Below are positions 50,285 to 58,648 of a stretch of 64,000 bases of DNA, in pieces. A program made the position numbers and the translations under genes. Position 1 is the first letter of the stretch. The number at the start of each line of letters is the position of its first letter. The notes under the pieces are model-generated. The model made no database searches. It worked only from the letters and a program-made list of their open reading frames with translations, and was not told the DNA's origin. Location: the NCBI GenBank assembly GCA_030426805.1, contig JAUHXU010000006.1, positions 325,716 through 389,715 on the forward strand, in the 5' to 3' direction. Origin of the DNA: a bacterium (GTDB taxonomy: Bacteria > Planctomycetota > JAFGQW01).

Positions 50285-52003
50285 GTGGCAACGCGATCTG
50301 CACCTACGCTGCGCGCGCGGCTCGACCGCGCGCTCGCGACCCTCGGCGACGCCTCGGCGCCTGCCGTTGCCGCACGACGTGAAGCGCTGTCCGCGCTTGC
50401 GGAGCGCTCGCCTCGCACGGTCGCGGAACATCGTCGCGCGCACGACCTGGCGTGTTTCGTGCGTGCGTACCCGGACGATGCTGCGAGCATGCGCGCCGCG
50501 ACGCGGGTGCTCGCGTCCTTCGCGGAGCGGGTCTCCATTTCGACACGCGAGCGGCTCGTGTCGACCGGGCTCGCCGGCACCGAGATGGCGGTGACGTTTC
50601 CCTTCGACGCCGCGTCGGCGCTCGTTCGCGCGTTTCCGGGCGAGGTCGACTTCGACTGGCTCGCGATCGACGATCCCGCCGTACTCGACGCGCTGTTGAT
50701 GCAGATCATCGCGCACGCCGAGCAGCAGACGTTCGACGACCAGACGGTCGAGACGCGGGCGTGGATCCGTCGCGCGCGCGGCGGCGGACCGGGCACCGAC
50801 CTCGACTGGCTGATGAGAGAACTCGCCGCGCTTCCCGGTTCGGCGTCGCCGTACGCGCAGGTGTGGAACGACGTCGCGCCGCCGATCGTCTGGGACTTGC
50901 GCGAATCCCGCGGGGCGATCACGCACGCGACCCTCGGGCGACTCGGCCCGCGACGCGTCGCCTATCGCAGCGCACTGCCGAGCCCGCGTGACCCCGTTCG
51001 CGCGGTGTGCGCGCCGCTGTCGGGGCTCGCGCCGGTGGGGCGTGCCGCGGCCGCGCAGCTCGTCCGCTTCGCGGTCGCGACACTCACGGCGCGCGGGCGC
51101 GAGGTCTTCGCATTCAATCGGCCCAACCTCGACGAGATCTACCTCGCCGATTGCGGTCGCGGCATCCAGGTGCTCGTCGTCGGGGTTCGGCCAGCCGATC
51201 GCTTGAGCCTCGAGGCGAACTACGCCTACATCGCGTGCAAGAACGGCGTGCCGGTCGCATACGGCGGCATCAGCCCGCTGTTCGGTCAGGCCAACACCGG
51301 GCTCAACGTGTTCGAGCCGTATCGGCGTGCCGGCGAGGCCGCGCAGTTGTTCGCTCAGGTGTTGCGTGTCGGGCGAGCGCTCTTCGGCACGACGCGGTAT
51401 GTCGTCGGGTCGTATCAGATCGGGGCGGACAACCGTGAGGCGATCGACAGCGGCGCGTTCTGGTTCTACTACAAGTTCGGCTTCCGTCCGCTCGTGCCGG
51501 CACTCGCGGCGCTCGCCGAGCGCGAAGTGGCGGCGCGGACGCGGCGACCCGGTCACCGCTCCGATCGGGCGACGTTGCGCCGCCTCGCGACCGGTTCGAT
51601 CGCGTTGCGACTCCCGGGCGACCGACCGGCGCGCGCGTTCGACGAGGCGCACCTCGGCACACTCGCGCTCGGCGTCACGGACCTACTCGGGCGTCGTTCG
51701 GGCAGGAGTCGGCGCGCCGCCGTCGCGCGGATCGCGACCGAGACCGCACGACGTCTCGGCGTTCGCGATCGTGGCTCGTGGCCGCGCGCGGAGGGGGAGA
51801 GCTTCCGACGACTGTCGCCGCTCGTCGCGCTTCTCGACGACGTCGAGTCGTGGCCCGCCCGCGACCGGGCGGCGCTCGTCCGGGTGATGCGTCAAAAGGG
51901 GGGCCGCAGCGAACGGGACTACGCGCGCGCACTCGCCGAGCACGAACGCTTTCGGCGCGCGCTCGTCGCGTGGTGTTCGTCGTCAGCTGCGGAGGATCGG
52001 TAG
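50285..52003 (+). CDS. Uncharacterised protein with GNAT-like segment
   Basis: This is a protein of 572 residues, cytosolic by composition and Arg/Ala-rich. The only recognisable part is around residues 300-400: 'LEANYAYIACKNGVPVAYGG', 'RVGRALFGTTRYVVGSYQIG' and 'SGAFWFYYKFGFRPL', the last resembling the final strand and helix of GNAT acetyltransferases. The flanking regions are helical and unassigned. I start it at the GTG at 50285, as no in-frame ATG is available upstream, and no SD is seen, so the start is unsure. It overlaps the DUF1501 gene tail to tail by 21 bp. Confidence 0.65.
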   Translation: MATRSAPTLRARLDRALATLGDASAPAVAARREALSALAERSPRTVAEHRRAHDLACFVRAYPDDAASMRAATRVLASFAERVSISTRERLVSTGLAGTEMAVTFPFDAASALVRAFPGEVDFDWLAIDDPAVLDALLMQIIAHAEQQTFDDQTVETRAWIRRARGGGPGTDLDWLMRELAALPGSASPYAQVWNDVAPPIVWDLRESRGAITHATLGRLGPRRVAYRSALPSPRDPVRAVCAPLSGLAPVGRAAAAQLVRFAVATLTARGREVFAFNRPNLDEIYLADCGRGIQVLVVGVRPADRLSLEANYAYIACKNGVPVAYGGISPLFGQANTGLNVFEPYRRAGEAAQLFAQVLRVGRALFGTTRYVVGSYQIGADNREAIDSGAFWFYYKFGFRPLVPALAALAEREVAARTRRPGHRSDRATLRRLATGSIALRLPGDRPARAFDEAHLGTLALGVTDLLGRRSGRSRRAAVARIATETARRLGVRDRGSWPRAEGESFRRLSPLVALLDDVESWPARDRAALVRVMRQKGGRSERDYARALAEHERFRRALVAWCSSSAAEDR

Positions 52004-53197
52004 GCCGGGAAACGACGCGCCGAGGATCGCTCGCGACGGGATTCCGAGCCAGTCGTCGAGCACGGATGCGTAGACCGAGCGGAAGTCGACGTGGTGCTTC
52101 AGATCGCCACGGCCGAGGTCGGCGAGGTCCGGCACGCCGCCGACGATGCCGCCACGTACGCCCGGGCCCGCGACGAACATCGGTGCCGCCGCGCCGTGAT
52201 CGGTGCCCTGACTGCCGTTCTCGTCCACGCGTCGGCCGAACTCGCTGAACGTCATCACGACGACGCGCTCGTGCAGGCGGCGCGCCTCGAGGTCCGCGAA
52301 GAACGCACCGATCGACTCGGCGAGTTCGGTGAGCAGCGACGCGTGGGTCGCCAGCTGGCGGGCGTGCGTGTCGAAGCCGCCCATCGACGTGTAGTAGACG
52401 CGCGGACCGAACTCCGCGCCGATCAGCCGCGCGATCTGTGCGAGTCGGTTCGCGAGGCCGTGGGCCGGGTACCGCGCCGCGGCATCCGGGTCGACGCCGA
52501 GCGCTGCGAGTCGGCGCGCCTGTCGGCAGCTCGACACCGCTGTTCGTTGCACGAACTGCAGGTCGGCGCTCGCGTCCGCGCGGTCGGCGGATGCAGCGCG
52601 TTCGATCGCGTCGGCGTCGCCGTCGAGCCGGAACGCGTCGATCGCCTCGATCGACGGCACCGCCCGCGTCGTCGTTCGTAGCGCCGCGGGCAGCGCGGTG
52701 CCGTCGAGGTGCAGCGCGAGCGGTGTGTCGACGCGCTCGCTTCGGTCCACCGCGCGGCCGAGCCACCCGGTTCGCGACTCCTCGGGGCAGGGCGACGCGG
52801 ACTGCCAGATGTCCATCGAGCGGAAGTGGGAGCGGTCGGGGTTCGGGTAGCCGACGTTTTCGCACACCGCGAGCCAGCCGCGCTCGTGCAGGCGTGCGAA
52901 GGCGCGCATCGCCGGGTGCAGTGCGAGGTGGTCGTCGAGGGTGAGGACGTCGGGACGCGGCAACGCGATCGTCGGCCGTGCGCGGTAGTAGTCGTCCGCG
53001 CGGAACGGGATGACGGTGTTGAGCCCGTCGTTGCCGCCGTTCATCTCGACGACGACGAGGATGCGTTCGCGCCCGGGACCGAATCCCGCGCTGGCGCGGG
53101 CGGTGTGTGCGAGGAACCCCGGCAGCGTCGCTCCGGTCGCGAGGATCGTCGAGCCGGCGAGCGAGCGGGTCAGGAAGTCGCGGCGCGTGAGTGTCAT
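51983..53197 (-). CDS. DUF1501 family protein
   Basis: This is a protein of 404 residues with a Tat-type signal ('MTLTRRDFLTRSLAGS'). Family blocks are 'VVVEMNGGNDGLNTVIPF', 'HFRSMDIWQSASP' and 'VVVMTFSEFGRRVDENGS'. DUF1501 proteins are very common in planctomycetes and related to the sulfatase/alkaline-phosphatase superfamily, but their substrates are unknown. GAGGAGA precedes the ATG. The DUF1800 gene lies 14 bp upstream in the same direction, the usual pairing. It is exported folded, probably with a bound metal. Confidence 0.92.
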   Translation of the reverse strand: MTLTRRDFLTRSLAGSTILATGATLPGFLAHTARASAGFGPGRERILVVVEMNGGNDGLNTVIPFRADDYYRARPTIALPRPDVLTLDDHLALHPAMRAFARLHERGWLAVCENVGYPNPDRSHFRSMDIWQSASPCPEESRTGWLGRAVDRSERVDTPLALHLDGTALPAALRTTTRAVPSIEAIDAFRLDGDADAIERAASADRADASADLQFVQRTAVSSCRQARRLAALGVDPDAAARYPAHGLANRLAQIARLIGAEFGPRVYYTSMGGFDTHARQLATHASLLTELAESIGAFFADLEARRLHERVVVMTFSEFGRRVDENGSQGTDHGAAAPMFVAGPGVRGGIVGGVPDLADLGRGDLKHHVDFRSVYASVLDDWLGIPSRAILGASFPGLPILRS

Positions 53198-53211
53198 CGG
53201 CGTCTCCTCGG

Positions 53212-54522
53212 TCAAGCCAGCTGGTATTCGGGCGCGGTGAGCGCGATGCGCAGCGCCGAAGCGAGCACCGCGCTCGGGGTGCCGTCGAGGGCGTGCAATC
53301 GCTCGGCGAGCGCCGTGCTCGGGGCACCGTCGAGCGCGATCGTCGTCGCGAAACGACGCGCCGCAGCACTGTTCCGCAACGCGTATCGGCGGGCGAGGCG
53401 ATCGGCCGACCCGGGAGCGGTCGCCGCGACTGCCGCGTTGAGCCGCACGAGCATCGTCGTCGAGTCGAGCCAATGCCGGTGCCCGGGCCACCCCTCGACC
53501 GACGGCGGTTCGAACAAGCGCTGGCCCATGCGTGCGATCGCTCGTGCGAGCACGGGACCGCGTGTCCGTATCTCGAGCGAGCGCGCGACACCGACGACGA
53601 ACTCGACCGGCGAGGGGATGCGCGTGCGACGGTGGGCCGGATCGAACATCGCCGTGCTCTTCAGGAGCCGGCGCAGCGTCGCGCCGACGTCGAAGTCGCT
53701 CTCCCACAGCACCTGCGCGAGCGCGGTGACGAGTACTTCGTTCGGTGTCGGCGTCACGAACTCGCGAAGCAGCTTGGCCGCGAGGAATCGACTCGCCGCA
53801 GGCTGCGCGAGTGCGAGTCGGACCGCGTCGTCACCATCGAACGGTCCGGTCTCGCCGAAGATCGTCTTGTCCCCACCGTCGTGGCTGCGGGGACGGAACG
53901 CGAATGTGCCGCGGCGCTGGTGCCAACCGGTGAACGCACGGGCCGTTTCGTGCACGTCGCGCTCGGAGTAGTGGCCGACGCCGAGCGTGAACAGCTCGAA
54001 CAACTCGCGCGCGTAGTTCTCGTTCGGGCGTCCCCTCACGTTTTCGTCGCCGTCGAGCCACACGATCATCGCCGGGTCTCGCGACATCGCGCGGAGCATT
54101 GCGCCGAACGGGCCGCGTGCGTGCGCCTCGATCGTGCGAAGCTGGGCGAGCATCAGCGTGGGGCTCTTCACCTTTCGGTCGCTGGTCGCGAAGTGGCCGT
54201 GCCAGAAGAGCGCGAGCCGCGCGTGCAGGGGACGCGTCGTGTAGCGCATCCGTTGGAGCCACCACGCGCGTAGTCGGTCGAGTTCACCGCGGCGTGCGAT
54301 GCCGTCGCCGAGCGCGTCGAGCTCGCTCGCGCGCCGTGCCTCCGGCTCTCCGTCGACGAGCCGATCCACGGTCGCGTCGACGCCCGCCCCGACAGCGCGT
54401 TCGATCTCCTGCATCGTGGGGCGGAAGCCGGCGCGCCGCAGCAGGTGCGTGGCGGCGGCGTGGTCCCACGGCGTCGCGCTCGACGCGGCGAACGGCCGGA
54501 GCGGATCGCCCGCCCCGTTCAT
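53212..54522 (-). CDS. DUF1800 family protein
   Basis: This is a protein of 436 residues. Hallmarks are 'ATHLLRRAGFRPTMQEI', 'RLALFWHGHFATSDRKV' and 'PNENYARELFELFTLGVGHY' followed by 'ARAFTGW'. The family is of unknown function and is nearly always next to DUF1501, as here. No signal peptide is evident at this start. Its ATG overlaps the stop of the gene behind it (ATGA), so the three minus-strand genes from 56279 form one translationally coupled unit. Confidence 0.92.
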   Translation of the reverse strand: MNGAGDPLRPFAASSATPWDHAAATHLLRRAGFRPTMQEIERAVGAGVDATVDRLVDGEPEARRASELDALGDGIARRGELDRLRAWWLQRMRYTTRPLHARLALFWHGHFATSDRKVKSPTLMLAQLRTIEAHARGPFGAMLRAMSRDPAMIVWLDGDENVRGRPNENYARELFELFTLGVGHYSERDVHETARAFTGWHQRRGTFAFRPRSHDGGDKTIFGETGPFDGDDAVRLALAQPAASRFLAAKLLREFVTPTPNEVLVTALAQVLWESDFDVGATLRRLLKSTAMFDPAHRRTRIPSPVEFVVGVARSLEIRTRGPVLARAIARMGQRLFEPPSVEGWPGHRHWLDSTTMLVRLNAAVAATAPGSADRLARRYALRNSAAARRFATTIALDGAPSTALAERLHALDGTPSAVLASALRIALTAPEYQLA

Positions 54523-56279
54523 CGGGCGCTCCCCGATGACGGTGGTGTCGGTGTCTGGGGGGGCGCCGTAAGGTCGATGGTGAAGGCGAGGCGGGTGCCG
54601 CGGTCGCCCGTCGTCGCGGCGAGGCGGGCCCCACCGAGAAAGTCGAGCAGCGCGATCGAGCCGTCGACCGTGCGCGCCGCGCGGCGACGGTCGACGCCCT
54701 CGTCGAGCATGCGATTGGTGACGAGTTGCTCGCGGTTCAGACGCAACAGGCGCGCCACCGGCGCGCCGATGATCGCGAGTCGGTCAGGCGGCGGCGATGG
54801 TGCCGGGGTCCGCGTCGCGTCGAGGACGCGATCGGCGACGTGTTCGAGCAACTCCCGCGATGTCGCGATCACGTAGTGATCGGCGATCCGCGCGACGGCG
54901 GGCCGGAAGTTGAAGCGGATCGGCGGCGTCGCCGGCGTCTCGTCGAAGAACGTCGAGAGCACGCGGTGGTCGCGGTAGCGACCGGTGTCCATCATGAACG
55001 TCGGGCGCTTCTGTTGCATCGCCTGGTAGTTGATGAACGTGAACGCGATCTGAGCCGCTTTCTCGAGTTGACGTGCGAGGCGACCGTCTCCATCCGCGAG
55101 CGGGGTGACCAGTGCGAAGGCCGGCAGCGCGGGCGTCGGGGTCGCCTCGAACGTCTGCTCGGCGGCGACGACGCGCGTCGTGCCGCGCACGTGGGGGAGC
55201 ACGTCGTCCACGAGGTCGACGTCGCCGAGGAAGTTGCCCGCGTTCGTGAGGAACTTCGCGAGTGTGCCGGCGCCGGCACGGTCGAGGAGTGTCTCCCGGT
55301 TCGAGAGTAGCGTCGCCCAATCGCGAGTCACCGACACTTCGCCCACGTAGCCCGGGATCTCGCGGGCCGACCAGTCGGGCGACGCGGGCGCGACGAAGCC
55401 CTCGTGACTCGACGGCATCGCGTCGCCGTCGACCCGTGCTTCGACCGTCAGGCGGCGCGGCGCGGTCGGTAGCGCCCACGCGATCACACGATCGGTCGAC
55501 GACAAGTGGTGCCACCAGCCACCGGCGATGAACGCCGCGAGGGGTTGGGGGATCCGCGTCGGCCATCGCCCTGCGCGCTCGAGGCGCGTGCGCAGCGTCG
55601 CGACATCCGCCCACGCCCATGCGGCCGCGTCGGTCGGTACGGTGTTCTCGACCGTGTCGTGTGCAGCGCTGCCCGAGAACGAGGGCGCGCGCCCCAGCCC
55701 GGCCGCGATCGCATCGGCGAGCGACTCGCGGTCGGTCGCGACGAGGATCACGCCGGCGCACGTCGCGACGAATGCCCTCCCGCGGACCGACGTGATCGCG
55801 ATCGGTCGGTCGTCGGTTCCCGCAACCGTACCGTCGGGCGTGGCCCCGGCGAAACGCGTGACACCCTCGAGGAGTAACTCGACGGTCGTCGCATCTCGGG
55901 GCACGAGCACGGCGATGACTCGCGCACGCTGCTCCCATCGGATCCCGATCGCGACGTCGCGGCCGGCCGCTGCCGCGATGGCACCCCATTCGTCCGTGCC
56001 GGCCGACGCGGCGAGCAAGCCGAGTCCGATCCGGGCACCGAGGATCTGCGGTGTGCGAAAGAACGCGCGGTGGGCGTCGGACTTCTCGAAGCCGAGTTCT
56101 TCGAGCAGCGCTCGAAACGCCCCGACGTGGCGGTCCCCGTCGCGCAGGCCGATCGCGACCGAGACGTTCGCGGGGAGGAAGGAGGCCGCCCGCGGCGGAT
56201 CGCCCTCCGCCGCCGCCGGGAGTGCGGTCGCGACCGTGACGAGCGCGACGGTGGCCGCGCGAGCGAGGGTACCGAGCAT
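54519..56279 (-). CDS. Exported DUF3352-like protein
   Basis: This is a protein of 586 residues with a signal peptide ('MLGTLARAATVALVTVATA', 'PAAAEG'). It opens with 'RAASFLPANVSVAIGLRDGD', in the style of DUF3352 proteins, which start with a similar 'lP.d...y..v.d' strand. It has recurring 'REIPGYVGEVSVTRDWATLL' and 'FALVTPLADGDGRLARQLEK' blocks and a late helix-strand region with 'RIADHYVIATSRELLEHVAD'. GGAGG precedes the ATG. It is the first gene of the DUF1800-DUF1501 unit. The role is unknown; an outer-compartment assembly factor for its partners is possible. Confidence 0.65.
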   Translation of the reverse strand: MLGTLARAATVALVTVATALPAAAEGDPPRAASFLPANVSVAIGLRDGDRHVGAFRALLEELGFEKSDAHRAFFRTPQILGARIGLGLLAASAGTDEWGAIAAAAGRDVAIGIRWEQRARVIAVLVPRDATTVELLLEGVTRFAGATPDGTVAGTDDRPIAITSVRGRAFVATCAGVILVATDRESLADAIAAGLGRAPSFSGSAAHDTVENTVPTDAAAWAWADVATLRTRLERAGRWPTRIPQPLAAFIAGGWWHHLSSTDRVIAWALPTAPRRLTVEARVDGDAMPSSHEGFVAPASPDWSAREIPGYVGEVSVTRDWATLLSNRETLLDRAGAGTLAKFLTNAGNFLGDVDLVDDVLPHVRGTTRVVAAEQTFEATPTPALPAFALVTPLADGDGRLARQLEKAAQIAFTFINYQAMQQKRPTFMMDTGRYRDHRVLSTFFDETPATPPIRFNFRPAVARIADHYVIATSRELLEHVADRVLDATRTPAPSPPPDRLAIIGAPVARLLRLNREQLVTNRMLDEGVDRRRAARTVDGSIALLDFLGGARLAATTGDRGTRLAFTIDLTAPPQTPTPPSSGSAR

Positions 56280-56400
56280 GTCGTCCGCCTCCGGTCCGGG
56301 ATCTGGGCTGTCTTGGGGCGGCGCGCCTACGCCGCCAGGGCATCGTGATTTCCGAGCGACCCCATCTTCGCACGGGATGCCGTCGGTGCGGTCCTCGACG

Positions 56401-56406
56401 TATCAT
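56401..56406 (+). promoter_or_regulatory. -10-like TATCAT, possibly leaderless start
   Basis: TATCAT ends 7 nt before the ATG at 56414, with no SD. The nearer in-frame ATG codons at 56405 and 56408 overlap or touch the box, which favours 56414 as the true start. Confidence 0.3.
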
Positions 56407-56413
56407 GATGGGC

Positions 56414-57559
56414 ATGAACACTCGCACATCGACGGACCGGGCCGGCACGGCGGCGCGCGCCGGATTGCTGATTTGGCTCGTGATCGGGCTCGTGTCGTCG
56501 TGGACCGGCGCCCAGGGCGGCGCGGTCGACGACGGGCCGTATCTCTTCCACACCGAGCGGGGCGTCGTCGCGAAGTGGGTTCGCGCGGGTCAGGTCGAGA
56601 CGAAGCGGTTCGAGCCGGGCGCCCCGATCGAACTCCCGCGGTTTCGGGCGCTGATCGGGGCGCGGCTCGTGCTCGAGCGCCACGAGCCGGACGCGCCGAT
56701 CCACGAGCTGCCGGCGCGACTCTTCGTGCTCAGCGACGTCGAGGGCGAGTATGACCACCTGCTTCGCTTTCTGACGAAGAACGGGATCGTCGATGCCGAC
56801 GGTCGTTGGGCGTACGGCAAGGGGCACCTCGTGACCGTCGGCGACATGGTCGATCGGGGGACGAAGGTCACCGAGACGCTGTGGCTGCTCTATCGGCTGT
56901 CGCGCGAGGCGCGCGCGGCGGGCGGTCGAGTGCACTTCGTCCTCGGCAACCACGAGGTGATGGTCATGGGCGGTGACGTCCGGTATGCCGCACCGAAGTA
57001 CGAAGCGGTCGCCAGACGCCTCGGCGTCTCGATTTCGGGATTGCTCGGCGGCGATACCGAACTCGGCCGCTGGCTCCGAGCGCGCAACAGCGTGGTTCGC
57101 ATCGGCGGATACGTCTTCGTACACGCGGGCCTGTCGCCCGCGGTCGCCAACGAGCGGTTCGACTACGACGCGATCAACGGTGCGATGCGCGCGGTGCTCG
57201 GTGTGCCGCCGGACCGCATTCGAGACCGAGCCGTGCGCGCGCTGTCCTGGGGGCGCTACGGCCCGCTGTGGTATCGCGGCTACTTTCCGCGCCACGCGGC
57301 AGACTTCGGACCGACTCCGACGGCCGACGACGTCGCGCGTATTCTCGAGCACGTCGGGGGCACGGCGATCGTCGTCGGGCACACGAAGGTCGGGCGCGTC
57401 ACGCCGCTGTTCGACGGGCGCGTGATCGCGATCGACATCCCGTGGACGAAGCCCGATCGCGTCCGCGCGCTGTCGATTCGCGGCGACCGGATCGACGTCG
57501 TCGACATCGAGGGGCGTCGCTCGCCGTTCGAGCCCGCGCCTCAGCGCCGCAACCGATAG
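56414..57559 (+). CDS. Exported calcineurin-like metallophosphatase
   Basis: This is a protein of 381 residues with a hydrophobic signal or anchor ('AGLLIWLVIGLVSSW'). The PPP/metallophosphatase blocks are in order: 'LSDVEGEYDHLLRFL', 'TVGDMVDRG', 'LGNHEVM', 'VHAGLSP' and 'VVGHTKVG'. The first motif normally reads D-x-H-G; here the metal-binding His is Glu (DVEG), while all other ligands are intact. It resembles bacterial Shewanella-like or Rhizobiales-like PPP phosphatases. Upstream ATG codons at 56405 and 56408 are in frame. The 3' end overlaps a small minus-strand ORF by 19 bp. The substrate is unknown, and phosphatase activity is likely if Glu can replace His. Confidence 0.8.
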   Translation: MNTRTSTDRAGTAARAGLLIWLVIGLVSSWTGAQGGAVDDGPYLFHTERGVVAKWVRAGQVETKRFEPGAPIELPRFRALIGARLVLERHEPDAPIHELPARLFVLSDVEGEYDHLLRFLTKNGIVDADGRWAYGKGHLVTVGDMVDRGTKVTETLWLLYRLSREARAAGGRVHFVLGNHEVMVMGGDVRYAAPKYEAVARRLGVSISGLLGGDTELGRWLRARNSVVRIGGYVFVHAGLSPAVANERFDYDAINGAMRAVLGVPPDRIRDRAVRALSWGRYGPLWYRGYFPRHAADFGPTPTADDVARILEHVGGTAIVVGHTKVGRVTPLFDGRVIAIDIPWTKPDRVRALSIRGDRIDVVDIEGRRSPFEPAPQRRNR

Positions 57560-57723
57560 AGGCGAACCGGGACCGCGAACCACGGGTCGGGCTCGGTGCG
57601 ATGGCGGATCGTCACCGCGCCGTCCCAGGGCGACGCCTGAATCCATCGCTCGCCGTCGAGACACGCGAGCAGTGCCGCGAGCGCGACGCACGAGACGAGC
57701 GCGATGATCGTCGGCAAACGCAT
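57541..57723 (-). CDS. Small exported or membrane protein (60 aa)
   Basis: This short frame starts at the ATG at 57723, with GGGGAGGA about 9 nt before it. It encodes a hydrophobic segment with a possible lipobox ('IIALVSCVALAALLAC') and a short polar tail containing two Trp. It has a good SD and a plausible signal or anchor, but no recognised family. It is convergent with the metallophosphatase and divergent from the sHdr-type operon. Confidence 0.5.
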   Translation of the reverse strand: MRLPTIIALVSCVALAALLACLDGERWIQASPWDGAVTIRHRTEPDPWFAVPVRLYRLRR

Positions 57724-57845
57724 CGACCGGGATCCTCCCCGGGGTCCGAGCCTACGGGCACGCACGGCCGCGCGCAAATCGAAACCGGTACCCCGCGGTA
57801 CGGTTTCGTCGCGGCTTGCCCCGTGGATTTCCGCCGGGCTCCGAG

Positions 57846-57851
57846 TATGAT
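57846..57851 (+). promoter_or_regulatory. Candidate -10 element (TATGAT) of the sHdr-type operon
   Basis: TATGAT matches the sigma-70 -10 consensus at five of six bases, 44 nt before the GTG start at 57896. No good -35 is found at 16-18 nt. It is the only such box in the 172-bp gap upstream of the operon. Confidence 0.35.
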
Positions 57852-57895
57852 GAGCGGCGCGACGGATTGCCGCTCGGCGTATTGGAGATGAACGC

Positions 57896-58600
57896 GTGCC
57901 GCTGGACCTGACGGGAAGACAATACGCCGACGTCCCGTACGAGGAGAAGGAACGCCTCTTCGAGGAGGTCAAGAAGGACCTCCGCTACGAGGAGTACCTC
58001 TACGGCTGCTACGAGTGCGGCATCTGCGTCGCCGCGTGTCCGTCCGCGCGCTTCTACGACTTCAGCCCGCGCAAGATCGCCCAGTGTGTCGCGCGCGAAG
58101 ACGCCGACCTCTTCTACACGCTGCTCAACGACAGCGTCTGGGATTGCTCGCAGTGCTTCTCGTGTGACCGATGCCCGCGCAAGAACTCGCCCGGCGGCGT
58201 GATCACGCTGATGCGCGAGGTCGCGGTGAAGAACGGCCTCGCGAGTGCGCAGGAGGCGCTCGAGGGCTACGGACGCGTCGTCTACAAGATCATGGCGACC
58301 GGTACGCAGGTGTCGCCGGACATGCTGCAGGCCAACGCGTTCCCGGACTGGGGACCGCACGTCAACGACATCTCCGACAACCTCGACGAGTGGCGTCGCG
58401 CGATTCCGCCCGAAACCCTCCACACGACCGAGACGAGTTGGAAGGTCGACGACAAGACGATTACCGAACTCTACCTGATCTGGCACATGACCGGCGTGAT
58501 GGACATGATCCGCGAGATCGACGAGGGCCTCTTCATGATCCTGCAGGACGTGATGGAGGAGAAGCTCGAGGACGAGGGCTACGACGTCTCATTCGATTGA
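57896..58600 (+). CDS. shdrC1: sHdrC1-like iron-sulfur subunit
   Basis: This is a protein of 234 residues with two [4Fe-4S] ferredoxin-type motifs: Cys38/41/44/48 in 'CYECGICVAACP' and Cys84/87/90/93 in 'CSQCFSCDRCP'. The rest is helical, as in HdrC subunits of heterodisulfide reductases. In sulfur-oxidising Hdr (sHdr) operons an HdrC1 of this size comes first. The start is GTG at 57896 with GGAG about 10 nt upstream; the nearby ATG at 57888 is out of frame. The HdrB1-like gene follows after 48 bp. It should wire electrons between HdrB and HdrA in a cytosolic complex. Confidence 0.85.
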   Translation: MPLDLTGRQYADVPYEEKERLFEEVKKDLRYEEYLYGCYECGICVAACPSARFYDFSPRKIAQCVAREDADLFYTLLNDSVWDCSQCFSCDRCPRKNSPGGVITLMREVAVKNGLASAQEALEGYGRVVYKIMATGTQVSPDMLQANAFPDWGPHVNDISDNLDEWRRAIPPETLHTTETSWKVDDKTITELYLIWHMTGVMDMIREIDEGLFMILQDVMEEKLEDEGYDVSFD

Positions 58601-58648
58601 CGCCTTCCGGGCGCCCCGCCGCCGACTACTCACGATGGAAGTGACGCG

